From assembly GCF_031312535.1 (NCBI RefSeq), contig NZ_CP133594.1, positions 1,674,001 to 1,738,000 on the forward strand: a DNA stretch of 64,000 nucleotides, in the 5' to 3' direction. Shown piece after piece: positions 35,890 through 44,342 of this stretch. Made by a program: the position numbers and the translations under genes. The DNA is from Methanolobus mangrovi (GTDB lineage: Archaea; Halobacteriota; Methanosarcinia; Methanosarcinales; Methanosarcinaceae). Every line of letters begins with the position of its first letter. The first letter of the stretch is position 1. The notes under the pieces are model-generated. The model was not told the origin of the DNA and did no database searches. It worked only from the letters and a program-made list of their open reading frames with translations.

Positions 35890-37311
35890 ATGGTATACGA
35901 GAACCCTGACGGAGTAAGGATAGGACTTGAGGTTCACGTCCAGCTGAACAAGCTCAATACAAAGTTGTTCTGCGGCTGTTCCACAAACTACCACGACTCC
36001 GAACCTAACACCCATGTATGTCCTGTATGTCTTGGACTTCCTGGCTCACTGCCAGTCATCAACGAGAAGGCTGTTGAGTATGCCATGAAGATAGGACTCG
36101 CACTGAACTGCAGTATCGTCGAACAGACCCAGTTCCACAGGAAGAATTACTACTACCCTGACCTTCCAAAGGGTTTCCAGACCACCCAGTATGATTACCC
36201 GATCGCAGGCGAAGGAAAGATAGTCATTGAGGGCGAGGACGGGGAACGTGTCATCGGAATTACACGTGCTCATATGGAAGAGGACCCTGGAAGGCTTCAG
36301 CACATGGGAAGCATCGACAAGTCCAAGGGTACGCTCATCAACTACAACCGTTCAGGAATGACGCTTATTGAGATCGTCAGTGAACCGGACATGAGAAGCC
36401 CAAAAGAGGCAAGACGCTATCTGGACAAGCTCAGGAGTATACTTGACTATCTTGATGTTTTCGACGGTGACCTTGAGGGAGCCATGAGGGTGGATGCCAA
36501 TGTTTCCGTGTTTATGGGAGAGCGTGTTGAGGTAAAGAACATCTCATCCTTTAAAGGAGCTGAGAGAGCACTCCTTTATGAAATAATGAGGCAGAAGAAC
36601 CACATCAGACGTGGCGGCGAGATCACTCTTGAAACCAGGCACTTCGATGAGGCCAGAGGTGTGACACTCTCCATGCGTACCAAGGAGACAGAGAATGACT
36701 ATCGTTACTTCCCTGAACCTGACCTCGTACCGCTGAGAGTGGCAGACAGAGTGCCGGAAGTACTCAAAACATTGCCGGAACTTCCTGATGCAAAGAGAGC
36801 ACGTTTTGTCAAAGAATACGAAATCATCGACATGCACGCAAGGGCACTCACGACTGAGATTAAGGTGGCCAACTTCTACGAAGATGTGGCAGCTAAAGTG
36901 GACCCTAAAGCAGCCGCGGTATGGGTTGCAGATATCCTCAAGGGCGAGCTCAACTACCGTGATCTGAATGTCGAGGCTTTCACCGTGGATGACATCGCAG
37001 AGATCATCACACTTGTAACCGAGGAGAAGATTACCGAGAACAGTGGCGTAGAGATCATACGCACCATCCTTGACAACGGAGGAAAACCTCAGGATATCGT
37101 CAAGGAAAAAGGACTTCTCAAGGTAGAAGATGACATTGTGGCAAAAGCAGTAGAGGAAGCAATTGCCGAGAACCCTGAAGCTGTTGCAGATTTCCATGCA
37201 GGCAAGGAGAAGTCAATGAACTTCCTTGTGGGCAAGGTAATGCAGAAGACAAAGGGACGCGCTGATGCCCGTGAAGCCAGAGAAAAGCTTATTGATAAAC
37301 TAAATGAATAA
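35890..37311 (+). CDS. gatB: Aspartyl/glutamyl-tRNA amidotransferase subunit B
   Basis: A 473-residue kinase-like subunit that activates the aspartyl- or glutamyl-tRNA carboxylate with ATP and accepts ammonia from GatA. The family blocks IGLEVHVQLN, CPVCLGLPGSLPVIN (zinc/Mg ligand region near the N-terminus), YYYPDLPKGFQ, and NRSGMTLIEIVSEPDM are intact, followed by a helical and a YqeY-like tail domain. GGAGGTG precedes the ATG, and the ATG follows the gatA stop without a gap. A strong terminator lies behind it. Confidence 0.97.
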   Translation: MVYENPDGVRIGLEVHVQLNKLNTKLFCGCSTNYHDSEPNTHVCPVCLGLPGSLPVINEKAVEYAMKIGLALNCSIVEQTQFHRKNYYYPDLPKGFQTTQYDYPIAGEGKIVIEGEDGERVIGITRAHMEEDPGRLQHMGSIDKSKGTLINYNRSGMTLIEIVSEPDMRSPKEARRYLDKLRSILDYLDVFDGDLEGAMRVDANVSVFMGERVEVKNISSFKGAERALLYEIMRQKNHIRRGGEITLETRHFDEARGVTLSMRTKETENDYRYFPEPDLVPLRVADRVPEVLKTLPELPDAKRARFVKEYEIIDMHARALTTEIKVANFYEDVAAKVDPKAAAVWVADILKGELNYRDLNVEAFTVDDIAEIITLVTEEKITENSGVEIIRTILDNGGKPQDIVKEKGLLKVEDDIVAKAVEEAIAENPEAVADFHAGKEKSMNFLVGKVMQKTKGRADAREAREKLIDKLNE

Positions 37312-37322
37312 ATTTTAAAACT

Positions 37323-37356
37323 AAATGGGGCTATAACCCCATTTGCCACCTTTTTT
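37323..37356 (+). terminator. Terminator of the gatCAB operon
   Basis: A perfect 8-bp stem, AAATGGGG / CCCCATTT, with a 6-base loop (CTATAA), followed by a run of six T at 37351-37356. It lies 12 bases after the gatB stop. Confidence 0.8.
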
Positions 37357-37402
37357 ACAGATCTTTGACTAAAATCCACTGTTGAGTGGCTCATTATTAG
37401 AT

Positions 37403-38062
37403 TTAAAGGTGCTTTGCATCAACATTCTCAAGGAATGCCTCGCCGCGCACTGTGATAACGTAAGTCGTGTCATCTTCTTTTTCGATATACAGAGTATCCA
37501 CAAGCATATCAAGATTCAGCCTGGCCTGTACATCATTGAGATCGAACTTGGCCTTAACCTCATCAAAAGTCATTTTGCCTTCACCCAGGCTTTCAACAAT
37601 GTGCCTGCGGACAGGGTTCTGCATGGCTTTCAAACCAGCCCTGTGGTCTTCTGTGGGATTTTCCTTGAGCTTGCCTTCTTTCTTTGCTTTCTCATACCAT
37701 TCGTCCCGCCTCTTCTTCAGGTCGTCCAGTTTTTCGTCCTTTGGTTCGATGCTCTCAAGGTAGTCCTCGCCACGTGGTGTGATGACATAGGTGTCATTAT
37801 CCTCTTTTTCAACGTACAGGGTATCCTCGAGCATTCCAAGGTGTAGTTTCAGTGACATGTTCTCAAGGTTGAACTCAGCCTTTAGTTCATCGAATGTCAT
37901 CTTCTCCTCATTCAGGCTTTTGATGATGTTCCTTCTGACAGGATTTTGCAGGGTCTTCAGTTTTGCGTCATGTTCCTCTTTAGGACTCCTATTGAGCTTA
38001 CCCTCTTTCTTCATCCTATCGTACCATTCCTGCCTTCTTTTCTCCGAATCATCATTTGCCAT
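37403..38062 (-). CDS. Regulator-like protein made of two tandem winged-helix domains
   Basis: A 219-residue protein in which residues about 11-105 and 120-214 are close repeats. Each begins RR(Q/D)EWY, passes KKEGKL and QNPVRR(N/H)I, then a helix-turn-helix like MTFDE(L/V)KA, and ends in a wing with DTYVITPRGE or TTYVITVRGE. The domain looks like an ArsR-type winged helix (QNPVRRHIVESL resembles ArsR first-helix sequences). A single chain with two DNA-binding heads would bind a pseudo-symmetric site without dimerising. No metal cysteines are present. Start: ATG 38062 (the reading to 38071 adds three residues). It stands alone between gatB and L40e; the target is unknown. Confidence 0.75.
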   Translation of the reverse strand: MANDDSEKRRQEWYDRMKKEGKLNRSPKEEHDAKLKTLQNPVRRNIIKSLNEEKMTFDELKAEFNLENMSLKLHLGMLEDTLYVEKEDNDTYVITPRGEDYLESIEPKDEKLDDLKKRRDEWYEKAKKEGKLKENPTEDHRAGLKAMQNPVRRHIVESLGEGKMTFDEVKAKFDLNDVQARLNLDMLVDTLYIEKEDDTTYVITVRGEAFLENVDAKHL

Positions 38063-38276
38063 AGTAATCAATCATTATTAATAATGATACTATTAAATAG
38101 TTTGTCCTGTGGAAAGAAGAATTAGCATGAATATTTATAGCATAGGAGATAGTGAAAGGGTTAACCAAATAGGATGCGAAACGAAGCATGGTTTTGCCAA
38201 AACAATTATATGTTTTGAGCATCATGTATGCAGCCTATTATCCTATTTATAGATCATAATCATTTAGGTGAAAATA

Positions 38277-38426
38277 ATGGCAAGATTTCCAGAAGCTGAA
38301 AATAGAATATTGATTAAGAAGATTTGTATGGACTGCAATGCCCGCAATGCAGTACGTGCAACAAGATGCAGGAAATGCGGTGGCAAAGCCCTGCGTATGA
38401 AATCCAAGGAAGCAAAGGGTGGCTGA
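38277..38426 (+). CDS. rpl40e: Large-subunit ribosomal protein eL40
   Basis: A 49-residue zinc-binding ribosomal protein, below the usual length cut-off. It opens [20 protein letters not shown] and has the two knuckles CMDC (17-20) and CRKC (31-34), as in archaeal eL40, with a basic end. GGTG lies six bases before the ATG. The GGGP synthase gene starts eight bases after the stop, so the two are co-transcribed. This pairing of eL40 and the lipid enzyme gene is a compact operon. Confidence 0.93.
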   Translation: MARFPEAENRILIKKICMDCNARNAVRATRCRKCGGKALRMKSKEAKGG

Positions 38427-38434
38427 TCTTTTTT

Positions 38435-39178
38435 ATGCAAGTGGAAGAGTACCTCAATAAGATCGCAGAACGCGAAGGTACAGTTCACTTGACACTTATC
38501 GACCCGGCATCCCAGACTCCTGATGAGGCTGCAGAAATAGCATATGCTGCAAGTCTTGGGGGAACAGATGCCATCATGGTCGGTGGTTCCACAGGAGCCG
38601 GAGGAGTGGTACTGGATCAGACACTCCTTAAAATAAAAGAGAAGACGGACAAACCTACGATTCTGTTCCCGGGCAACGCAGCAGGTGTCAGCAGGTATGC
38701 TGATGCTATATTCTTCATGAGCCTGCTGAATTCCCGTGACATCAATTTTGTCACCACCAATCAGGCAATGGGAGCACCACTTGTTTACAAGAGTGGTATT
38801 GAACCCATCTCCATGGCTTACTTAATAGTAGAGCCCGGAGGAACCGTTGGTTGGGTCGGCGATGCCAGGCTCATACCAAAACGAAAGCCGGAGCTAGCAG
38901 TTGCCTATGCACTTGCAGGGAAATACCTTGGCATGCACTACACATATCTTGAAGCAGGCTCTGGTGCTGATGCACCTGTGACCCCGGAGATGATAGGTGC
39001 TGTAAAGCATGTCCTTGGAGACAACAAATTAATTGTTGGTGGCGGAATACGAGACGGTGAAACTGCAAAGTTATGCGCCCTCGCAGGAGCCGACATGATA
39101 GTAACAGGAACTATCCTTGAAGAGAGTTCAAATGTTACTGCAAAAATAGAAGAACTTGTTTCAGCTATAAAGAAGTAA
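38435..39178 (+). CDS. Geranylgeranylglyceryl phosphate synthase
   Basis: A 247-residue TIM-barrel prenyltransferase that joins geranylgeranyl diphosphate to sn-glycerol-1-phosphate, the first ether bond of archaeal lipids. The family blocks THLTLIDPASQ-like (VHLTLIDPASQTPDE), IMVGGSTG, ILFPGNAAGVS, TYLEAGSGA and the phosphate loop LIVGGGIRDGETAK are intact. ATG 38435 is used; the longer reading from 38324 overlaps eL40 in another frame. It may be translated by coupling to eL40. It is a membrane-associated cytosolic enzyme. Confidence 0.95.
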   Translation: MQVEEYLNKIAEREGTVHLTLIDPASQTPDEAAEIAYAASLGGTDAIMVGGSTGAGGVVLDQTLLKIKEKTDKPTILFPGNAAGVSRYADAIFFMSLLNSRDINFVTTNQAMGAPLVYKSGIEPISMAYLIVEPGGTVGWVGDARLIPKRKPELAVAYALAGKYLGMHYTYLEAGSGADAPVTPEMIGAVKHVLGDNKLIVGGGIRDGETAKLCALAGADMIVTGTILEESSNVTAKIEELVSAIKK

Positions 39179-39240
39179 TTAAAGGACTTTTCTTTTTATT
39201 ATATTTTCTTCAGTCCAGGACCATTCATGGAGGTTTGGCG

Positions 39241-40965
39241 ATGCTTGAAGTATGCAATATCGTAAAAGAGTATGAATTCAATAACGAGAAGAGAAGAATT
39301 CTGGATAATATCAGTTTCAATGTTGCAGACGGAGAGATTCTTGGAATTACCGGAAAAAGTGGAAGCGGCAAAACCACGATTTTAAAGATTCTCAGAGGAA
39401 TTGAGGATTTTGATTCAGGTTTTTTCGAACTTGACGGGGAAAAGATCGAACCAAATGCAGGAAAAGACAAACAGAAATTCCTTGCATGCACAAGCGCAAT
39501 ACACCTTCAGCGCAATTTTGGCCTATGGAACGGACCCGCGATCGAGAATATAATCCGCAAGTTGAATTTCCAGATAGAAGGACATGAAGGATTGCCAGAA
39601 CCTGATGATGACCTCAACTATGACGAACTATACGAAGAGGCCATGTACTACATGCGCCTTGTAGGACTTGAACACAAGGCAAGACATTCTGCAAACCTGT
39701 TGAGCGGCGGGGAGAAACAAAGACTTATACTTGCACGCCAGCTTGCGGCTAAACCACGACTTTTACTTCTGGATGAACCTGTTACCATGACTGGTCCCGA
39801 CACAAAACAGGACATGCTTGATCTCATAAAGAACATAAAGACAGAACTTAACATTCCTATTATCGTCGTTTCACATCTTCCTGAAGTCCACCTCTACCTT
39901 GCAGACAGGGTCGCATACCTGGAAGAGGGCAAGATCATTGAGATTGGCGAAGCTGAAAAGGTACTGAAACATTTCCTGAAGGATATCGAAGAACAGGTCC
40001 CACTCACCGACAAAGCAGACGGTCGCCCAATTATAAAAGTAACAGGACTTTCAAATCGTTTTGTCCTTTTGAGAGTGGGTGAAGTGTTAAAGTTTGAAGA
40101 TATATCACTTGAGATTAACAAGGGAGAAATAACTGCATTTATAGGACCTTCAGGTGCAGGAAAGACAACGCTTCTGAAGATGATAGCAGGACTCAGGGCT
40201 CCAAAAGAAGGAGATATCAGTTATCTGCATGATGGAAACTGGATGAATATCATCGAATTTACCCTGCAGCGCATGGATCTTCGCAGGAAGATGAGCATCA
40301 TGCATCAGGAGTTCACGCTTTCACCCCATTCCACAATCAGAGATCAAATGGCATTCAAACTGCGTCTCAAAGGCGAAAGGTCACTGGATTATGCCCGAAA
40401 AAAGGCCATAGAGCTTGGCATATCAGATGAAGCGCTTGATACGCTTTACAAAATAACGGAAGTTAACGAGGACGAGAAGGACAAGGCACTCAAGGAACTG
40501 AACCTGTCCATCGACATCTATTCCAAGCTATTCCCCCTTATCACAAGAGAGAATGTTGACGAACATGCCGTAGAGGTATTTGAGGCTCTTGACCTCCCCC
40601 TTTCAATACTTGACAAAACCCCTTACCAGATAAGCGGCGGAGAACATGTAAGGGCATACATCGCACTGGCACTTGTATCACGTCCGGAAATACTGATCCT
40701 TGACGAACCGTTCGGCGACCTTGACCCGGTTACCCTCAGAGATGTCACAAACTCCCTGAAGAGGATAAATCAGACATTTGGCACAAGCATTATATTTGTA
40801 AGCCATCACATGGACTTTGTAAGGGAAGCTGCGCACAGAGCCATTCTTATTGATAACGCAAAGATAATCATGGACGGAAAGCCTGATCAGGTATGCGGCA
40901 AACTTGTAGAGATGAGTCATGCGAAGTATCTTGACCACGACATCAGTGAATTGGTCGATAACTGA
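39241..40965 (+). CDS. Dual-ABC ATPase, methyl-CoM reductase component A2-like
   Basis: A 574-residue protein with two ABC ATPase domains on one chain. The first has Walker A TGKSGSGKTT, signature LLSGGEKQRL and Walker B LLLLDEP; the second has GPSGAGKTT, signature QISGGEHVRA and ILILDEP. Component A2 of methanogens (AtwA family) activates methyl-CoM reductase with ATP, and has this double arrangement with an insert between the Walker A and signature of domain 1. Here that insert (about residues 70-125) includes AIHLQRNFGLWNGPAIENII but I see no Cys cluster, so it may be a paralogue and not the canonical A2. Start: ATG 39241 after GGAGG; the TTG six bases upstream overlaps that region. Confidence 0.72.
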   Translation: MLEVCNIVKEYEFNNEKRRILDNISFNVADGEILGITGKSGSGKTTILKILRGIEDFDSGFFELDGEKIEPNAGKDKQKFLACTSAIHLQRNFGLWNGPAIENIIRKLNFQIEGHEGLPEPDDDLNYDELYEEAMYYMRLVGLEHKARHSANLLSGGEKQRLILARQLAAKPRLLLLDEPVTMTGPDTKQDMLDLIKNIKTELNIPIIVVSHLPEVHLYLADRVAYLEEGKIIEIGEAEKVLKHFLKDIEEQVPLTDKADGRPIIKVTGLSNRFVLLRVGEVLKFEDISLEINKGEITAFIGPSGAGKTTLLKMIAGLRAPKEGDISYLHDGNWMNIIEFTLQRMDLRRKMSIMHQEFTLSPHSTIRDQMAFKLRLKGERSLDYARKKAIELGISDEALDTLYKITEVNEDEKDKALKELNLSIDIYSKLFPLITRENVDEHAVEVFEALDLPLSILDKTPYQISGGEHVRAYIALALVSRPEILILDEPFGDLDPVTLRDVTNSLKRINQTFGTSIIFVSHHMDFVREAAHRAILIDNAKIIMDGKPDQVCGKLVEMSHAKYLDHDISELVDN

Positions 40966-41124
40966 TTGTTATTTCTTTTCCAATTCTCTTTTTTTCTTTT
41001 AATTATGTTTGCTTAGTAGGGCATTTGTGATTTTACATCCAAACTTGATTCGGCGCCAAACCTGCTACATCCCAGAATAAGATATTTATTCTTACACAGG
41101 ATAATTAATCATTGGAGGTTTAAA

Positions 41125-41472
41125 ATGAAAGACGTTTCAGACATCACAGAAATCATGAAAAAGGTTGGTCTTTTTGGAATCGGTTTGTGGGCATTAACAG
41201 AGGAGAAGATACAGGACATTGCCGATGATCTTATCGAGAACGGAGAGATCAAGAAGGAAGAAGGCAAGAAATTCGTTCGCGAAGTAGTTGATGAACAAAA
41301 GAAACAGAAGGAAGACATCGAGAAAAAGATATCATCCAAGGTCCAGGAAACCATCAACAAAGCTGACATCGCAACAAAAGAGGAAGTCCGCGAACTCAAA
41401 GAGATCATTAAAAAGCTTGATGAGAAACTTGACAAACTCACAGGCTCCGATAAAGAAGAGAAGGATGTTTAA
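41125..41472 (+). CDS. Phasin/PhaF-like coiled-coil protein
   Basis: A 115-residue helical protein with an N-terminal hydrophobic helix (VGLFGIGLWALTEEKIQDIADDL) and a long charged coiled coil (IEKKISSKVQETINKADI). This is the layout of the short polyhydroxyalkanoate-granule-associated (PhaF/COG3937) family. No polyester synthase is in the window, so granule binding is uncertain; in archaea these proteins may act at membranes or as scaffolds. TTGGAGG precedes the ATG. Confidence 0.7.
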   Translation: MKDVSDITEIMKKVGLFGIGLWALTEEKIQDIADDLIENGEIKKEEGKKFVREVVDEQKKQKEDIEKKISSKVQETINKADIATKEEVRELKEIIKKLDEKLDKLTGSDKEEKDV

Positions 41473-41532
41473 CCCTAAAGCGGAGGAGTAAACTTCAGCA
41501 AAAGCGAAAACCTCTTCCTGCTTTTTTCAAAG

Positions 41533-42093
41533 ATGCTTTATTCTTTGATCTATGAACAGACAGAAGAGAATCCGGATGCACCATTGGATGAATGGAGCAT
41601 TCATCCCTCCTCGCCCTGCACAGGCGATATACTGGACATAGAGGGAAAAACAAATCCCAGGGAAACTATAGGAATGGCAGTTTCATTCACAATATATACC
41701 CCGGTCATTGACAATGAATATAGATACGTATTCAAAAATATCAGGATACCTGGTGGAAGTAACAGTTTTCAGGTAAGATCACAAAAGGTTGATGATCTGA
41801 ATTTTATTGTTCATATGTTCGTGGATTTTAAGCGTAGCTTTGATGCTGAGGAAGGAATCGCTGAATTCTTCGAAAAGAATGTCCCAGCCGGGAACTATGA
41901 GATCGTGATTGAAGGAAATGCGCTTGAAGGTGAAAAGGAAGTAATGATCGATTTTGTAGCCACTCAGACCATCAAGGCAGATGAACAAGGTAACTTTTAT
42001 CACAAATATGATACCAGTGCGTTACCGGATGGAGAATTCACTGTGAAGATAGGAAACAGTGAAAAAATAATCACGTTGATGCCTGCTAATTAA
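41533..42093 (+). CDS. Beta-rich protein of unknown function, similar to methanogen surface-domain proteins
   Basis: A 186-residue protein. It has no signal peptide in the reading from ATG 41533, yet its sequence (PSSPCTGDILDIEGKTNPRE, VPAGNYEIVIEGNALEGEKE and ALPDGEFTVKIGNSEKIITL) looks like the beta-sandwich modules seen in exported proteins of Methanosarcina. An in-frame stretch upstream (FSKSENLFLLFSK) is short and hydrophobic but has only a CTG as possible start. The gene may be cytosolic, or a fragment of a longer exported protein. It is on the same strand as the phasin-like gene, 60 bases later. Similarity is from memory of family style, not a search. Confidence 0.55.
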   Translation: MLYSLIYEQTEENPDAPLDEWSIHPSSPCTGDILDIEGKTNPRETIGMAVSFTIYTPVIDNEYRYVFKNIRIPGGSNSFQVRSQKVDDLNFIVHMFVDFKRSFDAEEGIAEFFEKNVPAGNYEIVIEGNALEGEKEVMIDFVATQTIKADEQGNFYHKYDTSALPDGEFTVKIGNSEKIITLMPAN

Positions 42094-42117
42094 AGACAAA
42101 AAATGGAAGAAAGGGAA

Positions 42118-42387
42118 TCACAATCCCTTTGCGATCATAAGTTTTATGAAATCAGTGGATTCCATAACAGGTACACTGTCTATAACACAGACATCAGACC
42201 AGGGAATATTGAATTCTGCATACGCTTCTGAGCTTTCTGCCTCATAGAGAATGAAATACCTGCCCCCATTGAGATCTACCCACTGGTTGATTACATTAAT
42301 ACCTGCAGGTGGCCTTAAATTCTTAAAGTGTTCAATTACCTTTTCACTATCATGGGGATCCCATGAACTTATATCAAAAAATAGCAT
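42118..42387 (-). CDS. DUF3303 family protein
   Basis: An 89-residue protein of the DUF3303 family, with a ferredoxin-like alpha/beta arrangement. It opens MLFFDISSWDPHDSEKVIEH, a beta strand then a helix, and has the block GINVINQWVDLNGGRYFILYEAESSE, typical of the family. Such proteins are common in methanogens and bacteria, usually small and stand-alone. The function is unknown. GAGTGAGGAA precedes the ATG. It converges with the preceding gene. Confidence 0.78.
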   Translation of the reverse strand: MLFFDISSWDPHDSEKVIEHFKNLRPPAGINVINQWVDLNGGRYFILYEAESSEAYAEFNIPWSDVCVIDSVPVMESTDFIKLMIAKGL

Positions 42388-42577
42388 TCTTCCTCACTCC
42401 TTGTTACCTATTTCGAACAATTAGCCAGATATTTCCTGACCATGAACAATTTGGAGTATGAAATTATATAACTGTTCCTCTAAATTTTGAAATAAAGGTA
42501 TCAACGATAATTTAATAATAAATCCTGTCATAAATAATACTACATCCAAATAAAAGAATCAAAGTACAGGAACGATA

Positions 42578-44257
42578 ATGAGACCCCGGAAACTCCATCG
42601 ATATTCAATGATCAAACGATACGGGAAGATCGTTGATGCACTTGTAAAATATGAATTCGGACATCTTGTTGACAGGATGGGAATAGGTAACATTCGGCCT
42701 TTAAGATCAAGAATAATAAAACAGGAAAAGGTCTTGAAGGATACATATTCCGGGCCAACGAAAGTCAGGTTGATGCTGGAAGAACTTGGACCTACATACA
42801 TAAAACTTGGCCAGATACTCAGCATGCGACAGGATCTGATACCCCCTGAATACGCAAATGAATTTACCAAGCTTCAGGATGAGATACAGCCTTTTGGAAT
42901 AGAAGAAGTTGAAAAACTCATCAAGGAAGAACTGGGTTCGGGCGTAGATGATCTTTTTGATCTTTTTGAAGAAACACCTATTGCTGCAGCTTCGATCGGT
43001 CAGGTTCACCGTGCAAAATTAAAGAGCGGCGAGGAAGTGGTCGTTAAGGTCCAGAGACCAGGGATCAAGAAGATAATAGAAGCAGACCTCGACATAATAT
43101 ACAGTATTGCATCTTTTACAGAAGAACATCTGCCTGAAGCAAAATTATATCGGCCGATGGAAATTGTAGAGGAATTTGAACGATCCATCCGTGCAGAACT
43201 TGATTACACCCAAGAAGGCAGGAATGCCGAGCACTTTGCCCACAATTTCAGAGAACATCCACGCATATACATCCCGAAGGTCTACTGGGATTATTCCAGT
43301 ATGAAAGTACTGACCCTTGAGTACATTGACGGCGTCAAAAGCAGTTCTTTTGAGGAACTTGACAGAATGAAAGTGGACAGGAAAGAAATTGCTGTCGATG
43401 TGCTGAAATCTTTCATGAAGCAGATGTATGATGACGGCTTCTTCCATGCAGACCTGCATCCGGGGAATGTATTCATAATGAAGGACGGAAGGATAGCACT
43501 TCTGGACTTTGGAATGGCAGGATTCCTGTCCGCGGATATGCGCAATCTGCTCATTGACGAACTTGTCGCCATCACCAGAGGTGACACTGTCCTGTATATT
43601 GAACTTTTAAGGGACCTCGGATCCATCGGAGATGAAGTGGATATAGCATCCCTTAAGATCGATATTGACCACCTCTTATACAAGTACTATGGAAGAACTG
43701 CTAACCAGCTTAACACTGCACTGATACTGGAAGAAATGATTGGCCTCCTGAGGAAATATCAGATCAGAGTTCCTGCCAATGTTGCACTTTTATCAAAGGG
43801 TGTTATGACCATAGAAGGATTCAGCAGTATCATGGACCCGCAAATAAACCTGGCAGTCGTAGCGGAACCCTTTGCAAAGAAAGCAATAAAAGACCGTATT
43901 CGCCTCACAAATATCGCAAGCACTGCATACAGGGATTTTAGCAACTGGTCCCGTGTCCTTCACCGGGCACCTATGAAGATATCACATATACTGGACATTG
44001 CTGAAAGGGGTTATCTAAAACTGCAGTTTGAGCCACAGGGTTTTGACAGGGTCGTTGCTGAAATAGATGCAGCAAGTAACCGTCTTGCCTTCAGTCTTAT
44101 AATTTCAGCCATAATCGTAGGATCCACCCTGATAATACAAACTGGAATGGAACCTCACATATGGGGAGTACCGTTACTTGGAGTCATTGGATTTCTAATG
44201 GCAGGATTTTTGGGAATGTGGTTGGTAGTATATATTCTCCGAACAGGAAGGATATAG
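42578..44257 (+). CDS. AarF/ABC1/UbiB family atypical kinase
   Basis: A 559-residue UbiB-family protein. The KxGQ motif is in YIKLGQILSMRQDLIP, the nucleotide-site alanine-rich loop in AAASIGQVHRAKL, the lysine in VVVKVQRPG, the HADLHPGN catalytic loop, and the metal aspartate in LLDFGMAG. Two membrane helices end the protein (about 505-525 and 532-552). In bacteria and mitochondria the family supports quinone synthesis; methanosarcinal archaea make methanophenazine, so a link to that lipid or another isoprenoid is a guess. It is followed 85 bases later by nrpR. Confidence 0.93.
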   Translation: MRPRKLHRYSMIKRYGKIVDALVKYEFGHLVDRMGIGNIRPLRSRIIKQEKVLKDTYSGPTKVRLMLEELGPTYIKLGQILSMRQDLIPPEYANEFTKLQDEIQPFGIEEVEKLIKEELGSGVDDLFDLFEETPIAAASIGQVHRAKLKSGEEVVVKVQRPGIKKIIEADLDIIYSIASFTEEHLPEAKLYRPMEIVEEFERSIRAELDYTQEGRNAEHFAHNFREHPRIYIPKVYWDYSSMKVLTLEYIDGVKSSSFEELDRMKVDRKEIAVDVLKSFMKQMYDDGFFHADLHPGNVFIMKDGRIALLDFGMAGFLSADMRNLLIDELVAITRGDTVLYIELLRDLGSIGDEVDIASLKIDIDHLLYKYYGRTANQLNTALILEEMIGLLRKYQIRVPANVALLSKGVMTIEGFSSIMDPQINLAVVAEPFAKKAIKDRIRLTNIASTAYRDFSNWSRVLHRAPMKISHILDIAERGYLKLQFEPQGFDRVVAEIDAASNRLAFSLIISAIIVGSTLIIQTGMEPHIWGVPLLGVIGFLMAGFLGMWLVVYILRTGRI

Positions 44258-44273
44258 GTTGAACAGTATATCT

Positions 44274-44306
44274 TAAATAGACATAGAATATAACTAGTAC
44301 GCCGTA
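44274..44306 (+). promoter_or_regulatory. Putative nrpR promoter with CCGT element
   Basis: TTAAATA at 44273-44279 is a TATA box candidate. GCCGT at 44301-44305 lies about 27 bases downstream from its centre. The same element occurs at the same spacing in the amtB and nifH promoters, which suggests a shared operator around the transcript start. It could be autoregulation by NrpR. Confidence 0.35.
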
Positions 44307-44342
44307 GACAATAGTCATCGACAACCATCTTCGAGTGAAAAA

